This document shows, piece after piece, positions 8,790 through 18,054 of a stretch of DNA of 64,000 nucleotides (its first letter is position 1; every line of letters starts with the position of its first letter). The stretch is from Neptunomonas concharum. Its GTDB lineage: Bacteria > Pseudomonadota > Gammaproteobacteria > Pseudomonadales > Balneatricaceae. Position numbers and translations under genes: made by a program. The stretch spans positions 496,001 to 560,000 of the forward strand of contig NZ_CP043869.1 in assembly GCF_008630635.1 (NCBI RefSeq), read 5' to 3'. The notes below the pieces were generated by a model. It saw nothing but the letters and a program-made list of their open reading frames with translations. It did no database searches and was not told the origin of the DNA.

Positions 8790-9524
8790 GTGTGGTTTGG
8801 CGTTATTACGCTTTTTCCTGAAATGTTTGATGCTGTTACACAGTACGGCGTAACAGGAAGGGCGGTAAAAAGTGGTTTAATCAATGTCGAGTGTTGGAGT
8901 CCAAGAGACTTTGCATTTGATCGGCATCGTACAGTGGATGATCGTCCTTACGGCGGTGGTCCTGGAATGTTGATGAAAGTTCAACCACTTCGAGACGCTA
9001 TTCATGCTGCACGAAATGCGGCAGGTGAAGGGGTGAAAGTGATTTATCTTTCTCCTCAAGGGCGAAAGCTCGATCATACAGGAGTGCGGGAACTTGTTTC
9101 CTGTGAGAAGTTGATTTTAGTGGCTGGGCGCTATGAAGGTATTGATGAGCGCCTAATCGGTACAGAGATTGATGAAGAGTGGTCGCTTGGGGATTTTGTC
9201 CTAAGTGGAGGTGAGTTGCCTGCAATGACCATGATAGATGCGATATCTCGGTTGGTACCTGGTGTTTTGGGGCATCAAGGCTCGGCAGAAGAGGACTCTT
9301 TTGTCGATGGGCTTTTAGATTGTCCTCATTATACGCGACCAGAATCAATAGAAGGCTTAAGCGTACCTGATGTGCTGCTTAGCGGTAATCATGAGGAGAT
9401 CAGGCGTTGGCGCCTGAAACAGCAACTGGGAAGGACTTGGCAACGCCGTCCGGATCTGTTGGAAGGCCTCGAATTAGACGCGGAGCAGCAAGCGTTGTTA
9501 ACCGATTATATCCACCAGACCTAA
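8790..9524 (+). CDS. trmD: tRNA (guanine-N1-)-methyltransferase TrmD
   Basis: 244 residues with the SPOUT trefoil-knot signatures [22 protein letters not shown] and [14 protein letters not shown]. TrmD methylates G37 of tRNAs using S-adenosylmethionine, preventing +1 frameshifting. The start is GTG at 8790, which aligns with the family N-terminus ([13 protein letters not shown]). Third gene of the operon. Confidence 0.99.
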   Translation: MWFGVITLFPEMFDAVTQYGVTGRAVKSGLINVECWSPRDFAFDRHRTVDDRPYGGGPGMLMKVQPLRDAIHAARNAAGEGVKVIYLSPQGRKLDHTGVRELVSCEKLILVAGRYEGIDERLIGTEIDEEWSLGDFVLSGGELPAMTMIDAISRLVPGVLGHQGSAEEDSFVDGLLDCPHYTRPESIEGLSVPDVLLSGNHEEIRRWRLKQQLGRTWQRRPDLLEGLELDAEQQALLTDYIHQT

Positions 9525-9555
9525 GTGTCTTGTGGGAGAATATTAGGAGCGAGCG

Positions 9556-9912
9556 ATGAGCAGCAAAAATACAATCATTCAGCAATTAGAAGCTGAACAG
9601 ATGGCAAAAGAAATTCCTGCATTTGGCCCTGGCGATACAGTGGTTGTGCAGGTACGTGTTGTAGAGGGTACTCGTAGCCGTCTACAGGCGTTTGAAGGTG
9701 TAGTAATTGGCAAGCGTAACCGTGGCCTGAACTCTGCATTTACTGTACGTAAAATCTCTCACGGTGTGGGCGTTGAGCGTACTTTCCAGACTTACAGCCA
9801 GGCGGTTGAAGAGATTACTCTGAAACGTCGTGGTGATGTGCGTCAGGCTAAACTGTACTACTTGCGTGAGCGTAGTGGTCGTTCTGCTCGTATCAAGGAA
9901 AAGCTGGGTTAA
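9556..9912 (+). CDS. rplS: 50S ribosomal protein bL19
   Basis: 118 residues, standard bL19 length, with [32 protein letters not shown] and [19 protein letters not shown]. bL19 lies at the 30S-50S interface. ATG at 9556 follows TAGGAGCGAG. Last gene of the rpsP operon, followed by a clear intrinsic terminator. Confidence 0.99.
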   Translation: MSSKNTIIQQLEAEQMAKEIPAFGPGDTVVVQVRVVEGTRSRLQAFEGVVIGKRNRGLNSAFTVRKISHGVGVERTFQTYSQAVEEITLKRRGDVRQAKLYYLRERSGRSARIKEKLG

Positions 9913-9943
9913 GCTATACTTGATTCGCTGCTATCGCAGAGAT

Positions 9944-9969
9944 AAGGTGACCAACGGGTCACCTTTTTT
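9944..9969 (+). terminator. intrinsic terminator after rplS
   Basis: GGTGACC (9946-9952) pairs with GGTCACC (9957-9963) around an AACG loop; flanking AA/TT extend the stem to 9 bp and six T residues follow. It closes the rpsP-rimM-trmD-rplS operon 32 bp after the rplS stop. Confidence 0.9.
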
Positions 9970-10048
9970 ATTTGTTATTAGCAAACAGACAGAAAGGGCT
10001 CTAAAATTACTCGTGAGCGATATCAGAGTATGCATGGAGAAGTAGTGG

Positions 10049-11404
10049 ATGCGTAAGTGGCTGAAATGGATAGTACTAGCTTTGATGCCTATTATTATGC
10101 TTGCTGTAGTGCAGGGGTATTATTGGTATCAGGTTAAGTCAAATCTTGATGAGTTGATTGCGTCTATTCGTCCTTTCGTGAAAATTGAGTACGCCGATCT
10201 TTCAGCATCCCTATTCAACGATGTTGAACTTCAGGGCATACAAGCTCGCCCCGTACCTTTCAGTGATGCTATCACGATTGAGCGTATTGTCCTTCAGTCC
10301 TCCTCATGGTCAAACTTCCTCTCGCTAAAGACGCAGGTTCGTAGTGGAGTCATTAAGGATGCCCTAGATCTTAAGCTAATCAATATCCGGTACGACTTGA
10401 ACGCTGATTATGCAAGAGAGCAGCCTATGCCAGAAGTAGAGGCAGAGGAAGAAAAAGCGAGCTTGGAAGTATTGCTGTGTGGTGATGAGCGTAGTATTGG
10501 TAGACAGTCGCTGCTGCGTATGGGCTACGATCGTCTAAGTGGGGAAATGAGTTTGCTGATCGAGCCCTCTGCAAATAGCCAGCTTGTGAAGCTAAACCTA
10601 GCTGCTGAATTTCCCTTGTTATTTAAAGCAGATACAAGTGTCTGGTTAGGCTTATCGCAAGGCGGAACCCTACGTAGGGAAGGAATGGCTAAGACCTCAA
10701 TCAAGTTGTTTGGTCTCACCTTGAGCGATCTTGGATATAATCAACGTTGGCAAGCATTTTGTTCTCAAGCAGAGAACCTCTCAGAGAGCACCTATTTAGA
10801 CGCCTATCGTGGTGAAATCAATGAGTGGTTGATAGCCGAAGGGCGCTCCGTTGATGGATCCTTGCTGGATGCGTTTGTGAGTGCGAAGACCGCCCAATCG
10901 ATTGTTGCGGCTCGGTTGGAGCCCGCAGAAAGGCTTGAAGTAGGGGCTTTGGCTCAATCGAAAGGACTTGATAATGTCTTCTCTGGATCTGAGTTTGCGC
11001 TTCAGGTTAATGGAAAAGTACTTGAAATTAGTGATGATGACTGGCGTGACTTACAAGCGTTGTTTGGCTCAAACGTGCGTAAGGCGGCAATGGCTGTTGT
11101 GTCCAAAGAAAGTGTTCAAGTGGAAGAAAAGCCTGAAGAACCAAGGATCTCTGAGATTGTGCCGGGGGTCGTGCCGATTCATGCCCCCGTTGTGCAAAAG
11201 ACGTATCAAGTAACCCCTTTTAATGAGTTGTCAGAGCATGTTGGTCGCAAGATTAAGTTAAGAACGTTTTTTGGTAACGAGATTAATGGTGTTCTTGTGG
11301 AGACCAGCGCAAGCTCAATCAGTGTTCGTCACCAGGTTGAACAAGGCAGAGCGACGTTCCCTGTATCCAAAGAGAAGATAGCTTCGATTGAGGTATATCG
11401 TTAG
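10049..11404 (+). CDS. membrane-anchored protein of unknown function
   Basis: 451 residues, not recognised. One N-terminal hydrophobic helix (about 7-27) with positive residues before it suggests an inner-membrane anchor with a periplasmic body. The middle is a mixed soluble region starting with a beta-rich part (DLSASLFNDVELQGIQARPV) loosely like lipid-handling AsmA/YdgA-type repeats. The last 65 residues (GRKIKLRTFFGNEINGVLVE) look like a small Sm-like beta-barrel; that is an impression only. ATG at 10049 follows GGAG. The gene lies between the rplS terminator and xerD and stops 3 bp before the proposed xerD start, so the two are probably cotranscribed. Confidence 0.75.
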   Translation: MRKWLKWIVLALMPIIMLAVVQGYYWYQVKSNLDELIASIRPFVKIEYADLSASLFNDVELQGIQARPVPFSDAITIERIVLQSSSWSNFLSLKTQVRSGVIKDALDLKLINIRYDLNADYAREQPMPEVEAEEEKASLEVLLCGDERSIGRQSLLRMGYDRLSGEMSLLIEPSANSQLVKLNLAAEFPLLFKADTSVWLGLSQGGTLRREGMAKTSIKLFGLTLSDLGYNQRWQAFCSQAENLSESTYLDAYRGEINEWLIAEGRSVDGSLLDAFVSAKTAQSIVAARLEPAERLEVGALAQSKGLDNVFSGSEFALQVNGKVLEISDDDWRDLQALFGSNVRKAAMAVVSKESVQVEEKPEEPRISEIVPGVVPIHAPVVQKTYQVTPFNELSEHVGRKIKLRTFFGNEINGVLVETSASSISVRHQVEQGRATFPVSKEKIASIEVYR

Positions 11405-11407
11405 TGG

Positions 11408-12358
11408 TTGGTGAGTTGTGTGGTTCTCTCAAAATCTGACGGTCGTTTTACTCAAAAGCAACCAGTTGATGCTGACGTAGGATTAATCAATAGCTTTATT
11501 GATGTGCTTTGGCTGGAAGAGGGGTTGAGTAAAAATACTCAGGTTGCTTATCGCAGAGATCTTTCGCTCTTTGCATGCTGGCTGAATGATCGTAAGCTTG
11601 ATTTGCAGCATTGCGAGGCCGAAGATGTTAGACGTTATCTTTCGTGGCGTGTTCAGGAGTCACTGAGCCCTGCCTCGACATCGCGCTTTATCTCATCGGC
11701 CCGTCGCTTTTTCCGTTTTCTTGTACGTGAAACGATTTTACTTGAAGATCCTATGTTACGGATCGAACTTCCCCGCAAAGGCCGGCCACTACCTAAAACG
11801 CTATCAGAAATGGATGTAGAAGCTTTGCTTAATGCGCCTGATTTGAATACGGTTTTGGGCAGCAGAGATCGGGCGATGTTGGAGTTGCTCTATGCTACGG
11901 GCCTTCGTGTTTCAGAGCTGGTATCACTACATTTGGGCCAAGTGAATTTACACCATGGTGTGATTAGGGTATCAGGTAAGGGCGAAAAAGAGCGCTTGGT
12001 GCCGATAGGCGAAGAAGCAATTAGTTACCTTAAGCGTTTTCTTCGTGGTGATAGAGAGTTGCTGGTAACAGAGTCGTGTTTGGAAGTGGTCTTTCCTAGT
12101 AAACAGGGCAAAGAGATGACTAGACAAACTTTTTGGCACAGAATTAAGCGGTATGCGGTTGAGGCGGGTATCGAAAAGCCCATATCGCCTCACGTGCTAC
12201 GTCATGCATTTGCAACGCATTTGATTAATCATGGGGCTGATCTGCGTGTTGTGCAAATGATGCTTGGACATAGTGATCTTTCGACAACGCAAATATATAC
12301 TCATGTTGCACAGCAGCGTTTGCAGTCGCTTCATAAGCTGCATCACCCTCGCGGGTGA
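11408..12358 (+). CDS. xerD: tyrosine recombinase XerD
   Basis: 316 residues with the catalytic set R (TGLRVSEL), K (GKGEKERLVP), H-x-x-R (SPHVLRHAFATHL), H (LGHSDLSTTQ) and nucleophile Y (IYTHV). The C-terminal half, including MTRQTFWHRIK and the LH...HHPRG end, is close to E. coli XerD rather than XerC. With XerC it resolves chromosome dimers at dif under FtsK control. The start is uncertain: TTG at 11408 is used because GAGGT lies upstream and no ATG is available; GTG 11411 or 11420 are alternatives. The protein is about 18 residues longer than E. coli XerD at the N-terminus. Neighbours dsbC-hom-thrC-recJ follow the pseudomonad order. Confidence 0.96.
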   Translation: MVSCVVLSKSDGRFTQKQPVDADVGLINSFIDVLWLEEGLSKNTQVAYRRDLSLFACWLNDRKLDLQHCEAEDVRRYLSWRVQESLSPASTSRFISSARRFFRFLVRETILLEDPMLRIELPRKGRPLPKTLSEMDVEALLNAPDLNTVLGSRDRAMLELLYATGLRVSELVSLHLGQVNLHHGVIRVSGKGEKERLVPIGEEAISYLKRFLRGDRELLVTESCLEVVFPSKQGKEMTRQTFWHRIKRYAVEAGIEKPISPHVLRHAFATHLINHGADLRVVQMMLGHSDLSTTQIYTHVAQQRLQSLHKLHHPRG

Positions 12359-12419
12359 GTGAACTTTTAGGTCAAAGGGCCGTCTGAAAATCATATTTAC
12401 GATAAAATTTGAGGGATCT

Positions 12420-13148
12420 ATGCGAAATAAGTTACTGATGGCCAGCGCTTTGTTGTCTATCTCGTTTATGGCTTCAGCTGAGAGTACTGAAGAGCGGATT
12501 AAGCAGCAAATCAGTAAAATTGATCAGAGGATTCCGGTTGTTTCCGTTACGCCTGCAAAAATGGCTGGGCTTTACGAAGTTGAATTAGGCACAGGCGAAA
12601 CTATTTTCGCTGATGCTAACGGCGAATATTTTCTGTTAGGTCAACTTTACCAATTAACGGATGAGAAAGGCTTTGTTAACCTCTCTGAGCAGAAAGCGAA
12701 TGGTCAGCGTCAGGCTGAAATGGCCAAAGTGCCTGAGAAGGATTTAGTGACCTTTAAGGCAGAAGGTGTTGAAAAAGCCTCTGTGTTTGTATTTACCGAT
12801 GTGGACTGCCCTTATTGCAGAAAGCTGCATGAAGAAGTGCCGAAGTTGCAATCGATGGGAATCAGCGTTTCTTATTTGGCCTTCCCACGCCAGGGGCCTG
12901 GATCTCCTGCACACAAGAAAATGTCTGATATCTGGTGTTCAACAAACCGTACTGAAGCGATGACACAGTCAAAGCAAGGAAAGGATTTAGATGTTGAAGC
13001 ATGTGAAAATCCCGTTCTGAAGCAGTATGCGGTAGGACAGAAAGTTGGTGTGACAGGCACACCTGCGATCATAACGTCTGAGGGGCAGCTTTTGCCTGGG
13101 TATATGCCAGCGGAGCGTTTAGCTGCTGCACTAGGTATTAAGCCTTAA
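12420..13148 (+). CDS. dsbC: thiol:disulfide interchange protein DsbC
   Basis: 242 residues: a signal peptide (about 1-20, ending ASA), an N-terminal dimerisation domain, and a thioredoxin-like domain with active site CPYC (in TDVDCPYCRKLH) and cis-proline loop TGTPAII. DsbC is a periplasmic dimeric isomerase that reshuffles wrong disulfides and is kept reduced by DsbD. ATG at 12420 follows GAGGGAT. Placement between xerD and hom is typical of pseudomonads. A strong terminator follows. Confidence 0.96.
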   Translation: MRNKLLMASALLSISFMASAESTEERIKQQISKIDQRIPVVSVTPAKMAGLYEVELGTGETIFADANGEYFLLGQLYQLTDEKGFVNLSEQKANGQRQAEMAKVPEKDLVTFKAEGVEKASVFVFTDVDCPYCRKLHEEVPKLQSMGISVSYLAFPRQGPGSPAHKKMSDIWCSTNRTEAMTQSKQGKDLDVEACENPVLKQYAVGQKVGVTGTPAIITSEGQLLPGYMPAERLAAALGIKP

Positions 13149-13174
13149 ACTCACCTAACTAGGTCTTTCAATTT

Positions 13175-13198
13175 AAAAGGGGCTTTTTGCCCCTTTTT
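13175..13198 (+). terminator. intrinsic terminator after dsbC
   Basis: AAAAGGGGC (13175-13183) and GCCCCTTTT (13189-13197) form a 9-bp stem around TTTTT, with a T-run at the 3' side, 27 bp after the dsbC stop. Confidence 0.92.
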
Positions 13199-13244
13199 AC
13201 GTTTGATTGGGAGGCCATTAATAGAGTCTGGTAAAGATATTGGC

Positions 13245-13250
13245 TATAAT
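13245..13250 (+). promoter_or_regulatory. candidate -10 element for hom-thrC
   Basis: A perfect TATAAT lies between the dsbC terminator and hom, about 70 bp before the preferred hom start. The -35 region is poor. Its position within what would be the N-terminal extension of hom supports the shorter hom reading. Confidence 0.35.
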
Positions 13251-13319
13251 GTTTGCCCATTTTTTGTTCGTTATGCTGAAACAGCTACGAATGTGGCTTG
13301 TAAACTGCGAGGTATTGGT

Positions 13320-14621
13320 TTGAAACCGGTAAAAGTTGGAATCTGTGGTCTGGGTACTGTTGGTAGCGGTACTTTTAATGTTCTGCATCGTAATGCAGAA
13401 GAAATTTCCCGTAGAGCCGGCCGTCGAATTATTGTGGAGCAAGTAGGTGCTCGACGCGATAATGCGGCGTGCGATACTCGAGGGACGCAGGTTACGCGAG
13501 ATATCTTTGAAGTAGCGACCAATCCGGAAATTGATGTTGTCGTAGAATTGATTGGTGGCTATGACGTTGCTAAAAGTTTGGTAATGACGGCTATCGAAAA
13601 CGGCAAGCACGTTGTCACAGCGAACAAGGCACTCATTGCAGTGCATGGTAATGAGATTTTTGAAGCAGCGCAGAAGCACAATGTTATGGTTGCCTTTGAG
13701 GCTTCAGTTGCTGGCGGTATTCCTGTTATTAAAGCAATCCGTGAAGGTCTGGCTGCTAACAGCATTAACTGGCTCGCCGGTATCATTAATGGTACGGGAA
13801 ACTTTATCCTAACAGAGATGCGTGAGAAAGGGCGCGACTTTGCCGATGTTTTGGCTGAAGCTCAGGCGTTTGGGTACGCAGAAGCCGACCCTACTTTTGA
13901 TGTTGAAGGTATTGATGCGGCGCATAAGTTAACTATTCTTGCATCGATTGCTTTTGGTATTCCTTTGCAATTTGATAAGGCCTATACCGAAGGTATCAGT
14001 TGTATTACCCCTCAAGACGTTGAGTATGCGGAAGAGTTAGGTTATCGAATTAAACATCTAGGCATTAGCCGTCGCTCAGAACATGGTTTCGAGTTGAGAG
14101 TTCACCCGACATTAGTTCCTGAGTCAGAGCTATTGGCAAACGTCAATGGTGTTATGAATGCGGTGATGGTAGATGGCGATGCTGTTGGACGTACGCTTTA
14201 CTATGGCGCAGGCGCAGGCGCAGAGCCTACCGCTTCAGCCGTTGTGGCGGATGTTGTTGATGTAGTTCGTACCTTGACGGCTGATCGTGATAACCGAGTG
14301 CCTCATTTAGCATTCCAGCCAACAGCGCTTTCCGATCAGCCTATTTTACCTATGACTGAGACAGAAACGGGCTTTTATCTGCGTTTACAAGCAGCAGAAA
14401 AGCCTGGTGTTTTGGCCAGCATCACTAAAATTCTGGGTGATAATGGCATTAATATCGAAGCTATCGTTCAGAAAGAGACTTCGGAAGAGCAGGTACCTGT
14501 CATTCTGCTAACTCAGCGAGTTAAAGAGCAGAAGATGAACGAAGCCATCGAAGCGATTGAAGCCTTGGATGATATTATCGGTCAGGTCACGCGTATTCGT
14601 GTAGAGCACCTAAAAGGTTAA
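13320..14621 (+). CDS. hom: homoserine dehydrogenase
   Basis: 433 residues from TTG at 13320, which aligns with the usual Hom start (MKPVKVGICGLGTVGSG) and has GAGG 7 nt upstream. An upstream in-frame start would add 39 residues unlike the family and would span the TATAAT. The N-terminal NAD(P)-binding motif GLGTVGSG, the catalytic domain with GIINGTGNFILTEM, and a C-terminal ACT domain (KPGVLASITKILGDNGINIE) are clear. The enzyme reduces aspartate semialdehyde to homoserine; the ACT domain usually mediates threonine feedback. Monofunctional: no aspartokinase is fused. It forms an operon with thrC. Confidence 0.97.
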   Translation: MKPVKVGICGLGTVGSGTFNVLHRNAEEISRRAGRRIIVEQVGARRDNAACDTRGTQVTRDIFEVATNPEIDVVVELIGGYDVAKSLVMTAIENGKHVVTANKALIAVHGNEIFEAAQKHNVMVAFEASVAGGIPVIKAIREGLAANSINWLAGIINGTGNFILTEMREKGRDFADVLAEAQAFGYAEADPTFDVEGIDAAHKLTILASIAFGIPLQFDKAYTEGISCITPQDVEYAEELGYRIKHLGISRRSEHGFELRVHPTLVPESELLANVNGVMNAVMVDGDAVGRTLYYGAGAGAEPTASAVVADVVDVVRTLTADRDNRVPHLAFQPTALSDQPILPMTETETGFYLRLQAAEKPGVLASITKILGDNGINIEAIVQKETSEEQVPVILLTQRVKEQKMNEAIEAIEALDDIIGQVTRIRVEHLKG

Positions 14622-14642
14622 GTTGGAGCAGAGGAACGTACG

Positions 14643-16037
14643 ATGAAATATATTTCTACACGTGGACAAGCACCAGCTCTGAATTTTGAAGAGGTGTTAC
14701 TGGCAGGTCTTGCGAGTGATGGTGGCTTATATGTGCCTGAGCAGTTGCCTGTCTTTACTCAGGAGGAGATTGCAAGTTGGGCAGGGCTCTCCTACGCGGA
14801 GCTTGCGTTCAAAATTATATCCCCTTTTGTCAATGACTGTATCAGTGATGCAGACCTGAAAGTGATGATTGATGAAACCTACGCAGGCTTCAATCATTCT
14901 GCTGTTGCGCCATTGAAAGAACTAGGCACTAACGAATGGGTTTTGGAATTGTTCCATGGCCCGACGTTAGCGTTTAAAGACTTTGCGCTTCAGTTATTGG
15001 GTCGACTGATGGATCACGTTTTAGAAAAGCGTGGTGAACACCTTGTTATTATGGGGGCAACGTCCGGTGATACTGGATCGGCGGCGATCGAAGGATGCCG
15101 TCACTCTAAGCATGTGGATATCTTTATTCTGCATCCGCATAATCGAGTTTCTGAAGTCCAGCGCCGTCAAATGACAACTATTCTTGCGGATAATGTATTT
15201 AATATCTCGCTGGAAGGTAACTTTGATGATTGCCAGGAGATGGTTAAAGCAAGCTTCGCCGATCAGGGATTCTTAAAAGGGATGAAGCTGGGGGCTGTGA
15301 ATTCGATCAATTGGGCGCGCATTATGGCTCAGATTGTTTATTACTTCTCAGCTTCTCTAGCCGTGGGCGGGCCTCACCGGACAGTGGCTTTTTCAGTACC
15401 TACGGGTAACTTTGGTGATATTTTTGCCGGTTATTTGGCCAAGCAGATGGGTTTACCTATCTCACAGCTAGTGGTTGCTACTAATCGTAATGACATTCTG
15501 CATCGTGCTATTGCTGGTAATGATATGTCTAAGAGCCAGCTTGTGCATACATTATCCCCATCGATGGATATTATGGTCTCGTCAAACTTTGAGCGTATGC
15601 TGTTTGATATTTATGACCGTGATGGTGCTGCGATTAGCGATTTGATGAATCGTTTCCGTACCGAATCAGTGAGCCTTGATCCTGCACGTTGGGAGAAAGT
15701 ACGTGAGCTGTTTGATAGTTTTGCGGTTGATGACGATGCGACTTGCCAAACTATTGCTGACGTTCACGCTGAAACGGGCTATTTACTGGATCCACACACG
15801 GCTATCGGCGTCAAAGCTGCGCGTGAGTGTATTCGCGATAAAGCGGTTCCTATGATCACGCTGGCTACGGCGCATCCTGTTAAGTTCCCTGATGCAGTTA
15901 TCAAAGCGGAACTCACAGCACCTGCGCTACCTACTCATCTTACTGATCTGTTTGAGCGTGAAGAGCGCTTAACGGTTTTGGAAAATGATCTATCTGCTGT
16001 ACAAAAATTTATTTCAGAGCATGTTCATCCTGAGTAA
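14643..16037 (+). CDS. thrC: threonine synthase
   Basis: 464 residues, typical of the longer gammaproteobacterial ThrC. The PLP lysine is in GPTLAFKDFALQ, the phosphate-binding loop is GATSGDTGSAAI, and VPTGNFGDIFAGY is conserved. It converts O-phosphohomoserine to threonine in the cytoplasm. ATG at 14643 lies 21 bp after hom, with GGAGCAGAGGAA upstream. homoserine kinase (thrB) is not in this window. A terminator follows. Confidence 0.98.
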   Translation: MKYISTRGQAPALNFEEVLLAGLASDGGLYVPEQLPVFTQEEIASWAGLSYAELAFKIISPFVNDCISDADLKVMIDETYAGFNHSAVAPLKELGTNEWVLELFHGPTLAFKDFALQLLGRLMDHVLEKRGEHLVIMGATSGDTGSAAIEGCRHSKHVDIFILHPHNRVSEVQRRQMTTILADNVFNISLEGNFDDCQEMVKASFADQGFLKGMKLGAVNSINWARIMAQIVYYFSASLAVGGPHRTVAFSVPTGNFGDIFAGYLAKQMGLPISQLVVATNRNDILHRAIAGNDMSKSQLVHTLSPSMDIMVSSNFERMLFDIYDRDGAAISDLMNRFRTESVSLDPARWEKVRELFDSFAVDDDATCQTIADVHAETGYLLDPHTAIGVKAARECIRDKAVPMITLATAHPVKFPDAVIKAELTAPALPTHLTDLFEREERLTVLENDLSAVQKFISEHVHPE

Positions 16038-16054
16038 CCATTACAGTGTAGAAT

Positions 16055-16082
16055 AAAGGCCCGTTTGACGGGTCTTTTTTTT
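16055..16082 (+). terminator. intrinsic terminator after thrC
   Basis: AAAGGCCCG (16055-16063) pairs with CGGGTCTTT (16069-16077, one G-T wobble) around TTTGA, followed by a continuous T-run to 16082. It closes hom-thrC before recJ. Confidence 0.9.
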
Positions 16083-16115
16083 GGCTTATGCTAACTAACT
16101 TCTAAAGGAGATCGC

Positions 16116-17858
16116 GTGAAACACGTATCGATACATCGTCGAAAAATACCGGCAAGCGATCTTCCCATTTTTAGTGAAGTGCCTAGTGCGCTGGCCAAAA
16201 TTTATGCTTCTCGTGGTATTCAGAGTAAGCATGAACTTGGAAGGCATCTGAAAGAGCTGCTGCCTGATACAGCGATGAAAGGTATGCCCGAAGCGGTACA
16301 ACGGCTTTCTATGGCAGTGAAACAAAATCAGTCGATACTCATTGTCGGTGATTTTGATTGTGATGGTGCAACCAGTACAGCAGTGGCTATGCTTGGCTTG
16401 AAAATGATGGGGGCTACCCAGGTCGATTATCTGGTACCCAACCGCTTTGAATATGGCTATGGCCTTAGCCCAGAAATCGTTGAAGTCGCATATACCCAAT
16501 CTCCACAGCTGTTAATTACCGTTGATAATGGTATTTCCAGTGTTGAAGGTGTCGCCAGAGCAAATCAATTGGGTATGGATGTCATTGTTACCGACCACCA
16601 CTTGGCAGGCGGCCAACTCCCCGATGCGGTTGCGATTGTTAACCCTAATCAGCCCGGCTGCGATTTTTTTGCAAAATCGACATGCGGTGTCGGTGTGATT
16701 TTTTATGTGTTGATTGCTTTAAGACGATCTTTAATCGCTGATGATTGGTTCGCTAAGCAGGGTATGCAGCAGCCTAATTTGGCCAGTTTGTTGGACTTAG
16801 TGGCGCTGGGCACAGTCGCTGACGTAGTCGCGTTGGAGCACAATAATCGTACCTTGGTATATCAAGGATTACAGCGTATCCGGGCAGGGAAGGCTAGGCC
16901 TGGATTGCTGGCATTGATTGAAATTTCAGGGCGGCGTAAAGAGCGTTTAGTGGCCAGTGATTTAGGCTTTGCGTTGGCTCCTAGACTCAATGCCGCGGGA
17001 CGTTTAGAGGATATGTCGATTGGCATCGAATGTCTGTTGTCAGATGATGAAGACTACGCGCGCGAGTTAGCACAAACTCTCGATCAGCTTAATTTAGAAC
17101 GGCGGGGTATCGAGCAGGAGATGCAACAGCAAGCATTAAGCTTGCTGGATCAGATACAGTTGGATCAAACATCTTTACCCTTTGGGTTATGTTTATATGA
17201 TGCGAGTTGGCACCAAGGTGTTGTCGGTATACTAGCTTCCAGAATTAAGGAAAAAACCCACCGGCCTGTCATCGCGTTTGCACCAGGTGACGTTGGGGAG
17301 ATTAAAGGTTCAGCGCGCTCGATCCCAGGGTTGCATATTCGTGACGCTTTAGATCAGATCGCAACCTATCACCCCGGGCTGATAACCAAGTTTGGTGGCC
17401 ATGCTATGGCGGCAGGTTTAACATTGGCCGCTGATCACTTTGACCTGTTTTGCGAAGCTTTTGATCAGGTGGTAAGGCAACAGTTATCCGCCGAGGACCT
17501 TGATCAACGATTGGAAACGGATGGTTCTTTGCTACCTGAAGAACTGTCGATATCATTAGCGGAGCATATCCGCGAGGCGGGGCCATGGGGACATCATTTT
17601 CCTGAACCGCTTTTTGATGGGGACTTTCGGATTTTGCAACAGCGCTTAGTAGGGAAAAAGCACCTTAAGCTTGTTTTAATGGACCCGGCGAGCGGCATGC
17701 ACCTAGATGCTATACAGTTTAATACAGACTTATCTTCATGGCCAAATGAGGCCTGTAAATCGGTAAGAGTTGTCTATAAATTAGATGTGAATGAGTTTAG
17801 AGGTCAGCGAACGGTACAGTTACTGATCGAATATATAGAGCCACAAAACGGATACTAA
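16116..17858 (+). CDS. recJ: single-stranded-DNA-specific 5'-3' exonuclease RecJ
   Basis: 580 residues, normal for RecJ. DHH-phosphoesterase motifs DFDCDGATS and TDHHL are followed by the DHHA1 domain (FGGHAMAAGL) and a C-terminal OB-like region. RecJ degrades 5' single strands in RecF-pathway recombination and mismatch or base-excision repair. The start is GTG at 16116, preceded by AAAGGAG. It is followed by a 59-codon gene and nfo, another DNA-repair gene, in an apparent operon. Confidence 0.97.
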   Translation: MKHVSIHRRKIPASDLPIFSEVPSALAKIYASRGIQSKHELGRHLKELLPDTAMKGMPEAVQRLSMAVKQNQSILIVGDFDCDGATSTAVAMLGLKMMGATQVDYLVPNRFEYGYGLSPEIVEVAYTQSPQLLITVDNGISSVEGVARANQLGMDVIVTDHHLAGGQLPDAVAIVNPNQPGCDFFAKSTCGVGVIFYVLIALRRSLIADDWFAKQGMQQPNLASLLDLVALGTVADVVALEHNNRTLVYQGLQRIRAGKARPGLLALIEISGRRKERLVASDLGFALAPRLNAAGRLEDMSIGIECLLSDDEDYARELAQTLDQLNLERRGIEQEMQQQALSLLDQIQLDQTSLPFGLCLYDASWHQGVVGILASRIKEKTHRPVIAFAPGDVGEIKGSARSIPGLHIRDALDQIATYHPGLITKFGGHAMAAGLTLAADHFDLFCEAFDQVVRQQLSAEDLDQRLETDGSLLPEELSISLAEHIREAGPWGHHFPEPLFDGDFRILQQRLVGKKHLKLVLMDPASGMHLDAIQFNTDLSSWPNEACKSVRVVYKLDVNEFRGQRTVQLLIEYIEPQNGY

Positions 17859-17874
17859 AAAGAGATACAACCGG

Positions 17875-18054
17875 ATGAATGATTTTACTTTAGAAGAATT
17901 GGCTGCCCTATTAGCTGTGTTTCAACGAGCTGGAGAGTGTGAGGGTGCTCTGGAGCAGAGTTTATTGGGTCGCTTACAGCAGGCGCATGATGAGCGTTTG
18001 GAGCTTGAAAGCATGGACTTTGATGATTGTCTAGGTGGTGCTTGTAAGCTGTGA
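17875..18054 (+). CDS. small acidic protein of unknown function between recJ and nfo
   Basis: 59 codons, ATG at 17875 to TGA at 18054, beginning [16 protein letters not shown] and ending [10 protein letters not shown]. It is acidic, probably two helices, with three cysteines (about 22, 52 and 57). I do not recognise the family. It starts 17 bp after recJ and its TGA overlaps the nfo GTG by 4 bp (GTGA), as expected for a translated gene coupled to nfo. Ribosome-site pairing is weak. It is short enough to be missed by common length cut-offs. Confidence 0.6.
   Translation: MNDFTLEELAALLAVFQRAGECEGALEQSLLGRLQQAHDERLELESMDFDDCLGGACKL

Noticed and set aside
9830-10045. 71-codon frame across the end of rplS
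   Set aside because: Mostly a shadow of rplS in another frame, crossing its terminator.
13203-13319. N-terminal extension of hom by 39 residues
   Set aside because: The added residues do not resemble homoserine dehydrogenases and would translate the TATAAT and leader; TTG 13320 has a good ribosome site.
13273-13323. 16-codon leader ORF overlapping the hom start as TTGA
   Set aside because: No ribosome site, no threonine codons and no attenuator hairpin in the leader; most likely chance.
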